From assembly GCF_902170305.1 (NCBI RefSeq), contig NZ_CABHWW010000010.1, positions 19,540-83,539 on the forward strand: a stretch of 64,000 bases of DNA, read 5' to 3'. The notes below the pieces were generated by a model. It had not been told where the DNA came from and searched no databases. It was given only the letters and a program-made list of their open reading frames with translations. Source of the stretch: Yersinia alsatica. Its GTDB lineage: Bacteria; Pseudomonadota; Gammaproteobacteria; Enterobacterales; Enterobacteriaceae. Positions within the stretch are counted from its first letter, which is position 1; the number at the start of each line of letters is the position of its first letter. The position numbers and the translations under genes are program-made. Positions 35,734 to 44,744 of this stretch are shown piece by piece.

Positions 35734-37566
35734 TCACGGCAAATCGACTAAAGTGAGACGTTTTTCATGATGGGCCGTTACCAGGCGTACTTCGTCATCG
35801 CCAATAAGGACCTGTGGGCAAAGCTGTGCATTGAAGGCTGATGTCTCTCCAGCCCAGACTGCGCTAATCAATAAGTGTTTCCCTTGCGTGATTTCTCCTC
35901 GCAAAAGTGGGATCACAGCACGTTCGGCAAACAATAAATTGCTGTTCGGTGGCGTTAACACCTGTTCGCCACTGCGCATATTTGAACTTAAACAAAAGAT
36001 CGCGCTGACATCCGTCGGGGTGGTGAACTGGCAACTACCGTGCTCCATCTGAGCTTGCTGCATCGTGCTATTTGGCAGGCTGAAACCGCCTTCTGCCGTG
36101 TCGAGATCGCGCGCGGTGCTGATGTGGTGAACACGTATTTGCCAGTCACCAAGTGGCAGCAGCCAAGTGTCGATGGTGACGTCGTGCCACGGCTGCCAGC
36201 GGCTGTAAATTGCGCTGTCCTCCGTTCGCACAAAAGAACAGTCACGTCGCCCGCGCCAGTAATTGTCTTTTTCGCTCAGCAACAGCATCGAGTCTGCACT
36301 TGCGTGGGAAAGACCATAGCGCCCACGTTCAATGGTGAAGCCGTAGCGAGTGGAGTAAGCAAATTTGCAGTATTTGGTTTCGGTATTGACGAAATTATTC
36401 AGCTCAAGTTGCCCGGAAGTCAGCATCCATAAATGACCGGGCTGGTGAACCAGAATTTGATCGGCATGGGGAATGCTGTGCTGTGCGGCAAGCTCTGGTA
36501 ACGGTAATTCCTGTGCTTGCCAGAACACATCGTCTTCACTCAACGCAAGCACCAACATGGTTTTCAGCCCCCAGTACGGCGAACCCGGAGCGTTGTAATC
36601 TTCCGCCATAATCAGGTTCGGATAGCTGTAACCCACACTTAATATGCCGTCGCGATCGAACAACGGCTGTTTCATCCACCAGCGTAAATGGCGCAAAACA
36701 ATGCCTTTTACTACGCCCGGCGAGTAAACCTCTAAACCGGCAAAGGCGGCGGCGCTCCAAAAAGCTGCCTGCGCAAAGCGATAGGTTAGACTGCGGCCAA
36801 ACGGAATAGCGGCCCCGTCGTCGGCAAAGAAATGAATAAAATCAGCAGCAAACTGAGTGGCGCGGTGGCGTAGTATTGCGCAGCGTTTGGGGTCAACATC
36901 GGTCATCAATTTCGAATAAATCAGGCCGTAGAAATGGAAGGCCATAGATATGTAGTAATCACGTGGACGGCCCAGCCCGTCGGAATACCAACCGTCACCG
37001 AGATAATAGTGCTCCATCGCGGCGAAGTGCTTTTCCAGCGCTAGCGGGTTTTCCGGCATCCCGGCATGATGAAAACCAACCTGTACCAGAATCGGGAAAA
37101 AGTGCCAGTTGTTATCAGGTATGTCCTGAGTTTCACACTGTTTCAGCCAGCGCCAAAAGTTGTTCTTTTCCTGCTCGTTAAAATGTGCCAGCACGGATTT
37201 ATGGGCCAGCGCCAATAACAGCCCGTAAGCGGCCATTTCCACAATGCGCTGGTCGTAAGGTGCAGCTTTACCCCAATAATCAATATGCTGAGGGTCCGTA
37301 CCGTTTTTTATTGCTTGAATATAAAAAGCAAAATGTTCCGGCTCGCTGCCGCTAGCAAGTAATGGTGTCACTCCCCACAGCAGACGTGAAAAAGTTTCCA
37401 TACTCGCCACTGCTTGTCCGTAATGTGCAGTGAAATTAGCGAGGTCTATGCGGCTAGCATCTTTTTTAAAAAAAGGTGTAACTGCGTTAAGTAATTCATT
37501 AACCAATTGCTGGGTATCATTCCGGCACAGCAACGGATTGGATACAGTTATATTTTTAGGTTGCAC
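35734..37566 (-). CDS. DUF2264 protein, probable glycoside hydrolase acting on uronides
   Basis: A 610-residue protein from a GTG at 37566 with GGGAGG ahead. It has no signal peptide. The N-terminal two thirds is a helical barrel typical of DUF2264 (PF10022), with DYWGKAAPYDQRIVEMAAYG, DIPDNNWHFFPILV and GWYSDGLGRPRDYY; the C-terminal third is beta-rich. Some DUF2264 proteins are classed as CAZy GH154 beta-glucuronidases (from memory). First gene of the operon with permease, GH88 and DJ-1 genes, divergent from an AraC regulator. Confidence 0.85.
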   Translation of the reverse strand: MQPKNITVSNPLLCRNDTQQLVNELLNAVTPFFKKDASRIDLANFTAHYGQAVASMETFSRLLWGVTPLLASGSEPEHFAFYIQAIKNGTDPQHIDYWGKAAPYDQRIVEMAAYGLLLALAHKSVLAHFNEQEKNNFWRWLKQCETQDIPDNNWHFFPILVQVGFHHAGMPENPLALEKHFAAMEHYYLGDGWYSDGLGRPRDYYISMAFHFYGLIYSKLMTDVDPKRCAILRHRATQFAADFIHFFADDGAAIPFGRSLTYRFAQAAFWSAAAFAGLEVYSPGVVKGIVLRHLRWWMKQPLFDRDGILSVGYSYPNLIMAEDYNAPGSPYWGLKTMLVLALSEDDVFWQAQELPLPELAAQHSIPHADQILVHQPGHLWMLTSGQLELNNFVNTETKYCKFAYSTRYGFTIERGRYGLSHASADSMLLLSEKDNYWRGRRDCSFVRTEDSAIYSRWQPWHDVTIDTWLLPLGDWQIRVHHISTARDLDTAEGGFSLPNSTMQQAQMEHGSCQFTTPTDVSAIFCLSSNMRSGEQVLTPPNSNLLFAERAVIPLLRGEITQGKHLLISAVWAGETSAFNAQLCPQVLIGDDEVRLVTAHHEKRLTLVDLP

Positions 37567-37793
37567 GATGTCCTCCCGCTTGAAACGAGAAATAGATAAG
37601 TCATTGTTATTAATGTTTTCTAAAGATATTCACACGACGTCGTAGCGAAGAGTAACTGCTTTTATTTAGTACACTGAGTGAGCCTGCTCACAAAATTGAA
37701 CCGCCGTTTCAAATTCACTGGATTTTTCATATCGCAGCGGTAATAAATTGTAATTGGTAGCGTAAAAATTTAAATTTGTTGTCCTGGAGAATA

Positions 37794-38648
37794 ATGAGCG
37801 AAGCACAACTGCTTGAGCGGATCACTCTTGATAGTCGGGTTATTTCCTTTAACCGTCAGCGTTCTTTGAGCGCGGTGTATTATCACTGGCATCAGTGCGT
37901 AGAATTGCTCTATATCTCAAAAGGCTACGGTATTGTGGTGGTTGATAATCAACACTACACAGCAAGACCTGGGCGTTTGTTTATCTTCCCGCCGTTTCGT
38001 CTGCATAAAGTTCACGTTGATGACAGTGAGAAAAACCACTATCACCGTACTACCATGCATATTGAGCAATCGGTGGTCGAGAGCGCTCTGCATGCGTTTC
38101 CACGGCATCAGGCACAGTTTGCGGCGCTTGCTGCCAGCAATGTTCCTGCGCAGGTCTACGACTTAAGCGAACGTGCGGATTTTATGGAAACTATTCTTAC
38201 GCAGTTTGATGCGATAGATGCCACAGGCCATTATCCTGCCTGCGAAGTGGCTTTTCTGATGATGCAAATCATGGCCTTCTTGCCCGCGCAGCCGCAGTCA
38301 CTGGTTTCACAACAGCAAACGGTGGCTTCACGCATCATGAGCTGGATTGAAATATACTACTCAGAGAAGTTTTCTCTTGATGAGTTGGCACAGGCGATGG
38401 GGCTTTCGCGTAGCTATACTTCACGCGTGTTCCATCAGCAAACCGGTGGAAGCATTCAGGAATTTCTGCTAACTCGCCGCATAAAGCGCAGTTGCGACTT
38501 GTTGCGTACTACGGCAGACAGTATTGATGCTATCGCCATAGCGGTGGGTTTTAATGAAGTAACCTATTTTATTACCTGCTTTAAGAAGATGATGCATCAG
38601 ACGCCATTGCAGTACCGCAAATCATCTCACCACCGGCAGCCAGTTTAA
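37794..38648 (+). CDS. AraC-family regulator of the glucuronide operon
   Basis: A 284-residue regulator. The N-terminal cupin (VYYHWHQCVELLYISKGYG, with the His pair that often lines the sugar pocket) is followed by two helix-turn-helices, LDELAQAMGLSRSYTSRVF and IDAIAIAVGFNEVTYFITCFKK. GGAGAA precedes the ATG at 37794. It is divergent from the DUF2264 gene across 227 bp, so it probably activates that operon when the imported sugar is present. Confidence 0.9.
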   Translation: MSEAQLLERITLDSRVISFNRQRSLSAVYYHWHQCVELLYISKGYGIVVVDNQHYTARPGRLFIFPPFRLHKVHVDDSEKNHYHRTTMHIEQSVVESALHAFPRHQAQFAALAASNVPAQVYDLSERADFMETILTQFDAIDATGHYPACEVAFLMMQIMAFLPAQPQSLVSQQQTVASRIMSWIEIYYSEKFSLDELAQAMGLSRSYTSRVFHQQTGGSIQEFLLTRRIKRSCDLLRTTADSIDAIAIAVGFNEVTYFITCFKKMMHQTPLQYRKSSHHRQPV

Positions 38649-39385
38649 ATATTAGAAATGGGCAATTGAACATTATATTCAATCAGTAAATTGAATTAAT
38701 TTTAATCCAGCACAATTAATGTATCGTCTCTATATTCTTTAATTACCTAAATTACTATTAACTTATCTCAAATAATAACATCGGATGCACTTGGATATTC
38801 ATGCTGTCGGCATATTTCCCCTCCAGCCACTCAGGCTCTTAATATCGCGTTCCCAACTCTGATAACTAAACTGGAGTCGCAATGGTTTTCTGGTGCACTG
38901 AATCCACGCCGTCAGCAATGTATTACGGTTAGGATCGGGGAATTTATCTGTGATGCCGAAATGCTGGGCAGTCATGATTATGTCCATATCGCGGTGTATC
39001 ACGAACTATCTTCGTTACCTTCAGAAGGAGGAGGGGCACCTGACGTTTAAACGCCTTAGGCTGATAGAGCATTATTAAGAAGCACTATTCGGGTATGCTG
39101 GTAAGGCTCATCTGAGCTGCTATTCCTCAACCGGCTTTTCTTTAGTAAACTCACTTAAAATTGTAAAGTCTGTCTTCTTTTAACTCATTGATATATTGAT
39201 GCTATCAATCAAAAATCACTGAGTATATAAAGTAAGTTTATCATTATTTATAATTCAATGAATTAGACTTTATTGGCGAGTCCGGATTTCCTATTGCTAT
39301 CAAGTTCGCATCGTGGACAATGTTTAATCATGTACTACGTGTATATCAACGAAATCAATAATTTTCATTAAATTATGGGGCAGGG
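38649..39385. other. Gene-poor stretch before the helicase-PLD gene
   Basis: 737 bp, AT-rich. The minus strand has one 67-codon frame (39002-38799, GTG start, ends GWRGNMPTA) with ordinary amino-acid composition but no ribosome site; it may be a remnant of an unknown gene. Otherwise nothing is recognised. The promoter of the helicase-PLD gene must be in the last part. Confidence 0.5.
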
Positions 39386-42300
39386 ATGGACATAAATACT
39401 CAGGGATTTGCATCATACTGGCGCAACTCCTTAGCAGATGCCGAGTCTGGCAAAGGGGCATTTGAGCGCAGAGATACGGATGCATTCACCCAGTGGATGG
39501 ATATCACCACGGGACGATTGAATGAGGAAATTGTTCGTGCGTTCTTTGAGGGGGAAGGCGATACGGTGAAAACCGTTGAAGTGCTGCTACGCCCACAAGC
39601 ATGGATCCGCCTGGTACAGCATGGCAAAGAACGGACGGCCGGAGCGCCGGGCATCGTCACCCCGTTAGTGACTTCTGCTCTCCTGAACCGTGAAGGATTT
39701 TTATTCCCCACTGGGGCAACCACCATTCCTCGTGATCTACTCGAACCGCTCCCCAAAGGCACCTTCTCAATTGGCGAGATGGCGCAATATGATAAATATA
39801 AAACCACGCATAACTCGACTACCTTTGATGAGGATGATGAACAGCAAGGCCTTGAGGAAAATGACGAGCAGCGAGCTGAACGTTATGCAAAGCACCAGTT
39901 GCAATGGCAAAAGTATCTAACTGAGTCAAATAATCTCCTGAAGAACGTGGCGGAAACATGGCTCTCTACCCACGAGCAATACGAACCGGCTGGGTATGGT
40001 TATGTTATCAAAGCGAACCAACCCGGAGGGGCCAGTATCCATATCCTGCCCATGTACGATCATCTGCTGACGTGCAAAAAAGAGGTTCCGTTACTAACGC
40101 GCTTTGCTTCGACTAAAATGCCATCTGTAGAACCTCTCCTTGCCGCCAATGCCATGTTCTGCGAGCGTCTGGGGCATTCCGGGGATGAGTTCCCGCTGGC
40201 AATGGCGCAGCGAGATGCCCTAAACCATTATCTCACCCAGCAATCGGGCGATATCCTCGCGGTTAATGGCCCGCCGGGAACCGGAAAAACTACTCTGGTT
40301 CTCTCAATCATTGCCACTGAATGGGCAAGAGCGGCCCTCAATAAAATCGAGCCACCAGTGGTAATAGCCGCATCAACCAACAATCAGGCTGTGACCAACA
40401 TCATTGAAGCGTTTGGTAAAGATTTTTCCACAGGCACTGGAGCAATGGCCGGGCGCTGGTTACCTGGGCTGAAAAGTTATGGTGCTTACTTCCCGTCTTC
40501 GGGTCGTAAGGCCGACGCCGCGAAAAAATACCAGACTGATGATTTTTTTAACCGTGTTGAATCTCTGGAATACGTTGAAGAGGCACAGATCCTCTATCTG
40601 GAAAAGGCAAGGGCGGCGTTTCCATCGTCGGATTGCAGCTCTCCCGAACGCATCGCGGATCTTCTACACAAATGTTTAGTCGAGCACTCCGAGCAGCTTA
40701 AGCAAATTAAGCCGGCATGGGATAGTCTGAACCGTATTCGTGAGGAACGGACCGCCATCAGCGAAGATCTCGACCAGTACGTTCAGGACAAAAATACGTT
40801 ACTACTCGGCAGCACGAATGAAATCGCATTATTGAACCAAGGCAAAAAACAGTGGCAGCAATATCGTGCGGACGAGTCGATGGTGTATGCGTTCTTCTCA
40901 TGGATCCCCGCAGTCCGTACTAAGCGCTACTATCAGATTAACCTCTTCCTGGACGATATGTTTGGCGCAAGGATGGCTGCGTTTCGGGGTACCGCACCTG
41001 AAGGTATCGACGCGTATATCGACGACCTTGTTGCCCAGGTGAAAACAGAACAGGATGGATATCAGCAGCAAATCGATCTTGCTCAAGACGTTTCCCGACG
41101 CGAAAGCAACGCTACCCGATATTGGCATGAACTAACCCAGTCACTAGGGCATACAAGCGAAGAGGAGCTGAGCCTGGCTGGAGCTGATGAGCTTGCCGAT
41201 ATGAAGATCCGCTTCCCGGCATTCCAGTTGGCGACCCACTACTGGGAAGGTCGCTGGCTGATGGATATGGCGGCGATTGATAATCTTCAAAAAGAAAAAG
41301 GCCGCAAAGGAGCTAAAACTGTTAAGGCCCGCTGGCAGCGCAGGATGAAGCTCACACCTTGTGTTGTGATGACCTGCTACATGCTGCCTCATCATATGAA
41401 AACTAATGAATTTGTCGGAAAGGGCAAGCCATTTGATAAAAGCTATTTTTATAATCTTGCCGATCTGTTGATCGTCGATGAAGCCGGGCAGGTGCTCCCC
41501 GAAGTGGCTGCAGCTTCTTTTGCACTAGCGAAGAAAGCGCTAGTGATTGGCGATACTGAGCAGATTGCGCCCATCTGGAACAGTTTACCCAGCATTGATA
41601 TCGGTAATATGGTGGAGGAGAACATTCTCCCCGGCGGTACTCAGGAAGAGCTTACGGATGCCTATGCACTGGTGTGTGATTCAGGGAAAAGTGCAGCATC
41701 GGGCAGCGTAATGAAGATTGCCCAGTTTAACTCTCGCTATCACTACGATCCGGATTTAGCCCGTGGGATGTATCTGTACGAGCACCGTCGCTGCTTCGAT
41801 AACATTATCGGCTACTGCAATACGCTGTGCTATCACGGCAAGTTACAACCAAAGCGGGGAACCGAAAATGAGACGCTTTTTCCTGCGATGGGCTATCTGC
41901 ATATTGATGGCAAAGGCATGCAGGCAAACAGTGGGAGCCGTTATAACGCTTTCGAGGCAGAGACAATAGCGGCTTGGCTCACAGCTCACAAAGAAGAAAT
42001 CGAGCGTCATTACAACAAAGCGCTGCATAAAGTGGTTGGAGTCGTGACGCCATTTTCAGCGCAGGTCAACGCTATCAAAGCCGTATTACGCAAGCTCGAT
42101 ATTAACTGTAGCGGTAGTGAGGATTCGCTAACGGTTGGTACAGTGCATTCGTTGCAGGGGGCAGAAAGAGCAATTGTGCTCTTCTCACCGGTCTATTCGA
42201 AACATGAAGATGGTGGGTTTATCGACAGCGATAGTAGCATGCTGAATGTTGCCGTATCCCGCGCTAAAGATAGCTTCCTAGTCTTTGGTGATATGGACTT

Positions 42301-42904
42301 ATTCGAGATCCAGCCCGGATCTTCCCCGCGAGGATTATTGGCAAAATATCTGTTTGCTTCCACCAGCAATGCATTGCAGTTTGAGTTTCAGGAGCGCAAA
42401 GATTTAAGCGCGGCACAAACGCAGATCTCAACCTTGCACGGTGTGGAACAGCATGATGCATTTCTTAACCAGACTTTTGGCACTATCGGAAAGAGCATTA
42501 CTATCGTTTCCCCTTGGCTGACTTGGCAAAAGCTGGAACAAACCGGCTTTTTGACGTCGATGATCCAGGCGCGCTCACGCGGCATTGATATCACTGTGGT
42601 GACAGATAGAAATTACAATACCGAACACGTTGATTATGAAAAACGCAAAGAGAAACGACTGCGCCTTAACGATGCTGTAGAAAAGCTTAACGAGATAGGT
42701 ATTACTACAAAACTGGTCAATCGCGTTCACAGTAAAATTGTGATTGGGGACGAGGGTTTACTCTGCGTAGGGTCGTTTAACTGGTTTAGTGCCGCTCGAG
42801 AAGATAGGTATCAACGATACGATACGTCGATGGTGTACCATGGCGAAAGCTTAAAAGGTGAAATCAAAACGATTTATACCAGCCTGGAACAGCGTCAGTT
42901 ATAG
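39386..42904 (+). CDS. SF1 helicase fused to a phospholipase-D nuclease domain, Mokosh type II-like defence protein
   Basis: A 1172-residue protein. The Upf1/DNA2-like superfamily 1 helicase has Walker [10 protein letters not shown] at about 295, Walker [11 protein letters not shown] at about 694, then [38 protein letters not shown] and [11 protein letters not shown] long insert with coiled-coil character separates motifs I and II. The C-terminal domain (about 1015-1172) has one HKD motif, H1115-S-K-x4-D then GSFNW. Helicase plus PLD in one chain is the layout of Mokosh type II (MkoC), an anti-phage system thought to act on phage nucleic acid. It is convergent with an McrBC-like pair. Confidence 0.82.
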   Translation: MDINTQGFASYWRNSLADAESGKGAFERRDTDAFTQWMDITTGRLNEEIVRAFFEGEGDTVKTVEVLLRPQAWIRLVQHGKERTAGAPGIVTPLVTSALLNREGFLFPTGATTIPRDLLEPLPKGTFSIGEMAQYDKYKTTHNSTTFDEDDEQQGLEENDEQRAERYAKHQLQWQKYLTESNNLLKNVAETWLSTHEQYEPAGYGYVIKANQPGGASIHILPMYDHLLTCKKEVPLLTRFASTKMPSVEPLLAANAMFCERLGHSGDEFPLAMAQRDALNHYLTQQSGDILAVNGPPGTGKTTLVLSIIATEWARAALNKIEPPVVIAASTNNQAVTNIIEAFGKDFSTGTGAMAGRWLPGLKSYGAYFPSSGRKADAAKKYQTDDFFNRVESLEYVEEAQILYLEKARAAFPSSDCSSPERIADLLHKCLVEHSEQLKQIKPAWDSLNRIREERTAISEDLDQYVQDKNTLLLGSTNEIALLNQGKKQWQQYRADESMVYAFFSWIPAVRTKRYYQINLFLDDMFGARMAAFRGTAPEGIDAYIDDLVAQVKTEQDGYQQQIDLAQDVSRRESNATRYWHELTQSLGHTSEEELSLAGADELADMKIRFPAFQLATHYWEGRWLMDMAAIDNLQKEKGRKGAKTVKARWQRRMKLTPCVVMTCYMLPHHMKTNEFVGKGKPFDKSYFYNLADLLIVDEAGQVLPEVAAASFALAKKALVIGDTEQIAPIWNSLPSIDIGNMVEENILPGGTQEELTDAYALVCDSGKSAASGSVMKIAQFNSRYHYDPDLARGMYLYEHRRCFDNIIGYCNTLCYHGKLQPKRGTENETLFPAMGYLHIDGKGMQANSGSRYNAFEAETIAAWLTAHKEEIERHYNKALHKVVGVVTPFSAQVNAIKAVLRKLDINCSGSEDSLTVGTVHSLQGAERAIVLFSPVYSKHEDGGFIDSDSSMLNVAVSRAKDSFLVFGDMDLFEIQPGSSPRGLLAKYLFASTSNALQFEFQERKDLSAAQTQISTLHGVEQHDAFLNQTFGTIGKSITIVSPWLTWQKLEQTGFLTSMIQARSRGIDITVVTDRNYNTEHVDYEKRKEKRLRLNDAVEKLNEIGITTKLVNRVHSKIVIGDEGLLCVGSFNWFSAAREDRYQRYDTSMVYHGESLKGEIKTIYTSLEQRQL

Positions 42905-43138
42905 GGGCGCGCGAGTTGTCTAGGAAGGTGTCGACTTTTTGTGTATCAGATCTGTATGTCAATCAATGGGACAGGTCAGCGTGCAGTGGATAAAATGACG
43001 AAAGCAAGCGAGCCAGAAAGCATACGTATTGCCTGAGCCATAGATTCATCACAGGGCAACTGGCCCTAAAGTCTGATTTATTAAGCAATCCCGTTAATCA
43101 AGACAGTACAGCCAGTCCATTTTTACCTAGAATGCTCA

Positions 43139-44743
43139 TTAACTCGCCAGCGTTGCAAGCGAATGGACATTGTCTGGAATAAGATACTTCCAGAGTCTAT
43201 CGAGTAAAACGGAAGCGCTTTCACTATTATTTAGGGTAAAACAGCCTGTCTGATGTTGCTGCCACCAGGATTCACACTCCAGCCTTTCAAGTTCTTGATT
43301 GCGAGGAACCAGTAACAATGAAAGTACCGGTCGCTTTTGCTGCAAACGCAGGGAATCATGATAAATATGTGCGGATGCCATTTCTTCAAGAATGCGCTTT
43401 CCTCGTGAAGTATATTTACTGTCCAGGCAGATGAACTGCGTTGTACCTGATGTGGTGATTTCCAGTATCAAATCGGGTCTACGCATGGAGCTAATGGAAT
43501 GGGGCATATCGTCGTTTATTGACGGTCTTTTTAATAAAGCGGGAAACGACTTTTGGCTATGCAGTTTAATGCTCTGGCCATTATGTTTTGCCCGGAATGT
43601 AAGTCTTCCGGCGTATTGCGACAGTTTCCATTTTATGTCGGGAAGTTTACGTTTTAGCCCTTCCGCTAACGCGACAAAACACCACGCCTCGTAGACATCC
43701 CAGCTTGGTATCAGATAATGGTTTTCATCACGGGACAAGCCGGATATACCTTCACGAAGTAATCTGACTCCCATGCGCCAAGTCAGTTGGTAGTGAGGGT
43801 GTCCGGCAATGGCATCGAAATCCAGACCATTCGACTGTTTTGGGTCAGCAGCGAAAAAGGGCATCTGTTCGACGGTGTAACGCAACAGCTTCTTTGCAGC
43901 TATCAGATAGTCAATCCTCCGTTCCAGCCGATCGTTGATATTGGTTCGTGTATCGGAGATTTCCTTAACGTTAGCCTTTTGTATGTTCTTTAGAGTGGTG
44001 AGCACCTGGGTTACCCGGCGGTCAATAAGCTGCAACTGGTATTTTAATTGACGGTTGGCAGGAGTATCCCAGGTGATATCGGAATGTGTGGCCCTTACCT
44101 GTAACTGATTGATATCATTATCGGAGCATCGCGACTCCGCAGAGCTCCCAGTCAGCAGATCTGCATACCGGACAAGTTGTTGCACTACTGAAGGTGTAAT
44201 CTGTTTCAGTCTGCCCAGTGGATATTGTTTCGTCTGTTGTTGATATCCGTAAACAGGGTGATGAAGAACGGCGTTCAATCCCTGTTCATAACGTGGGAAA
44301 AACTGCTTTATACGTGCATAACGTAGCCAGACCCCCGCATAGCGCGACATTCCCCCTAATTGATGTTGAGCAGGTTCACTGCCTGCAATTCTTAAACTGT
44401 CAAAGGCGATTATATCCTGGAGGAATTGCTGCCACGCTTCTTTGCCACTTTTTAGCGGATCATTGCTCACGTCCACACGCCAGCTCACAGTGGTACCTCT
44501 ATCATCCAGCACCAACTCTAGATCCACTTCTCCTGCATAGAAATTAGGGTGCCAGATCCAGTAACCGGAAATCTTCTGCAAGCAGGCGTCATCAGCGTAT
44601 AGTTGAGCATTCTGCAATTCCTGAGGGCACTCGATCAGGTATCTGCGCAACTCCGAGAATCCTGTTACCGGCTGGTTTGCCTGATCCAGCATTGCGCAGT
44701 GATCTGAATTGATGTTTTCTTCTAGCCAAACTCTCAGTTTCAT
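43139..44743 (-). CDS. McrC-like nuclease subunit (DUF2357, PD-(D/E)xK)
   Basis: A 534-residue protein. The first 200 residues are beta-rich DUF2357 type; a helical middle includes a charged segment around residues 230-290; the C-terminus is a PD-(D/E)xK nuclease with RPDLILEI at about 420 and ICLDSKY at about 440, giving the D...D-x-K catalytic set. Its ATG is one base after the stop of the ATPase gene (TAATATG), so the two are coupled. It should be activated by the McrB-like AAA ring to cut DNA. Confidence 0.85.
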   Translation of the reverse strand: MKLRVWLEENINSDHCAMLDQANQPVTGFSELRRYLIECPQELQNAQLYADDACLQKISGYWIWHPNFYAGEVDLELVLDDRGTTVSWRVDVSNDPLKSGKEAWQQFLQDIIAFDSLRIAGSEPAQHQLGGMSRYAGVWLRYARIKQFFPRYEQGLNAVLHHPVYGYQQQTKQYPLGRLKQITPSVVQQLVRYADLLTGSSAESRCSDNDINQLQVRATHSDITWDTPANRQLKYQLQLIDRRVTQVLTTLKNIQKANVKEISDTRTNINDRLERRIDYLIAAKKLLRYTVEQMPFFAADPKQSNGLDFDAIAGHPHYQLTWRMGVRLLREGISGLSRDENHYLIPSWDVYEAWCFVALAEGLKRKLPDIKWKLSQYAGRLTFRAKHNGQSIKLHSQKSFPALLKRPSINDDMPHSISSMRRPDLILEITTSGTTQFICLDSKYTSRGKRILEEMASAHIYHDSLRLQQKRPVLSLLLVPRNQELERLECESWWQQHQTGCFTLNNSESASVLLDRLWKYLIPDNVHSLATLAS

Positions 44744-44744
44744 A

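Noticed and set aside
42905..43138. Terminator or gene between the convergent helicase-PLD and McrC-like genes
   Set aside because: Only a 5-bp AGGGC/GCCCT stem without a T-run; no coding frame.
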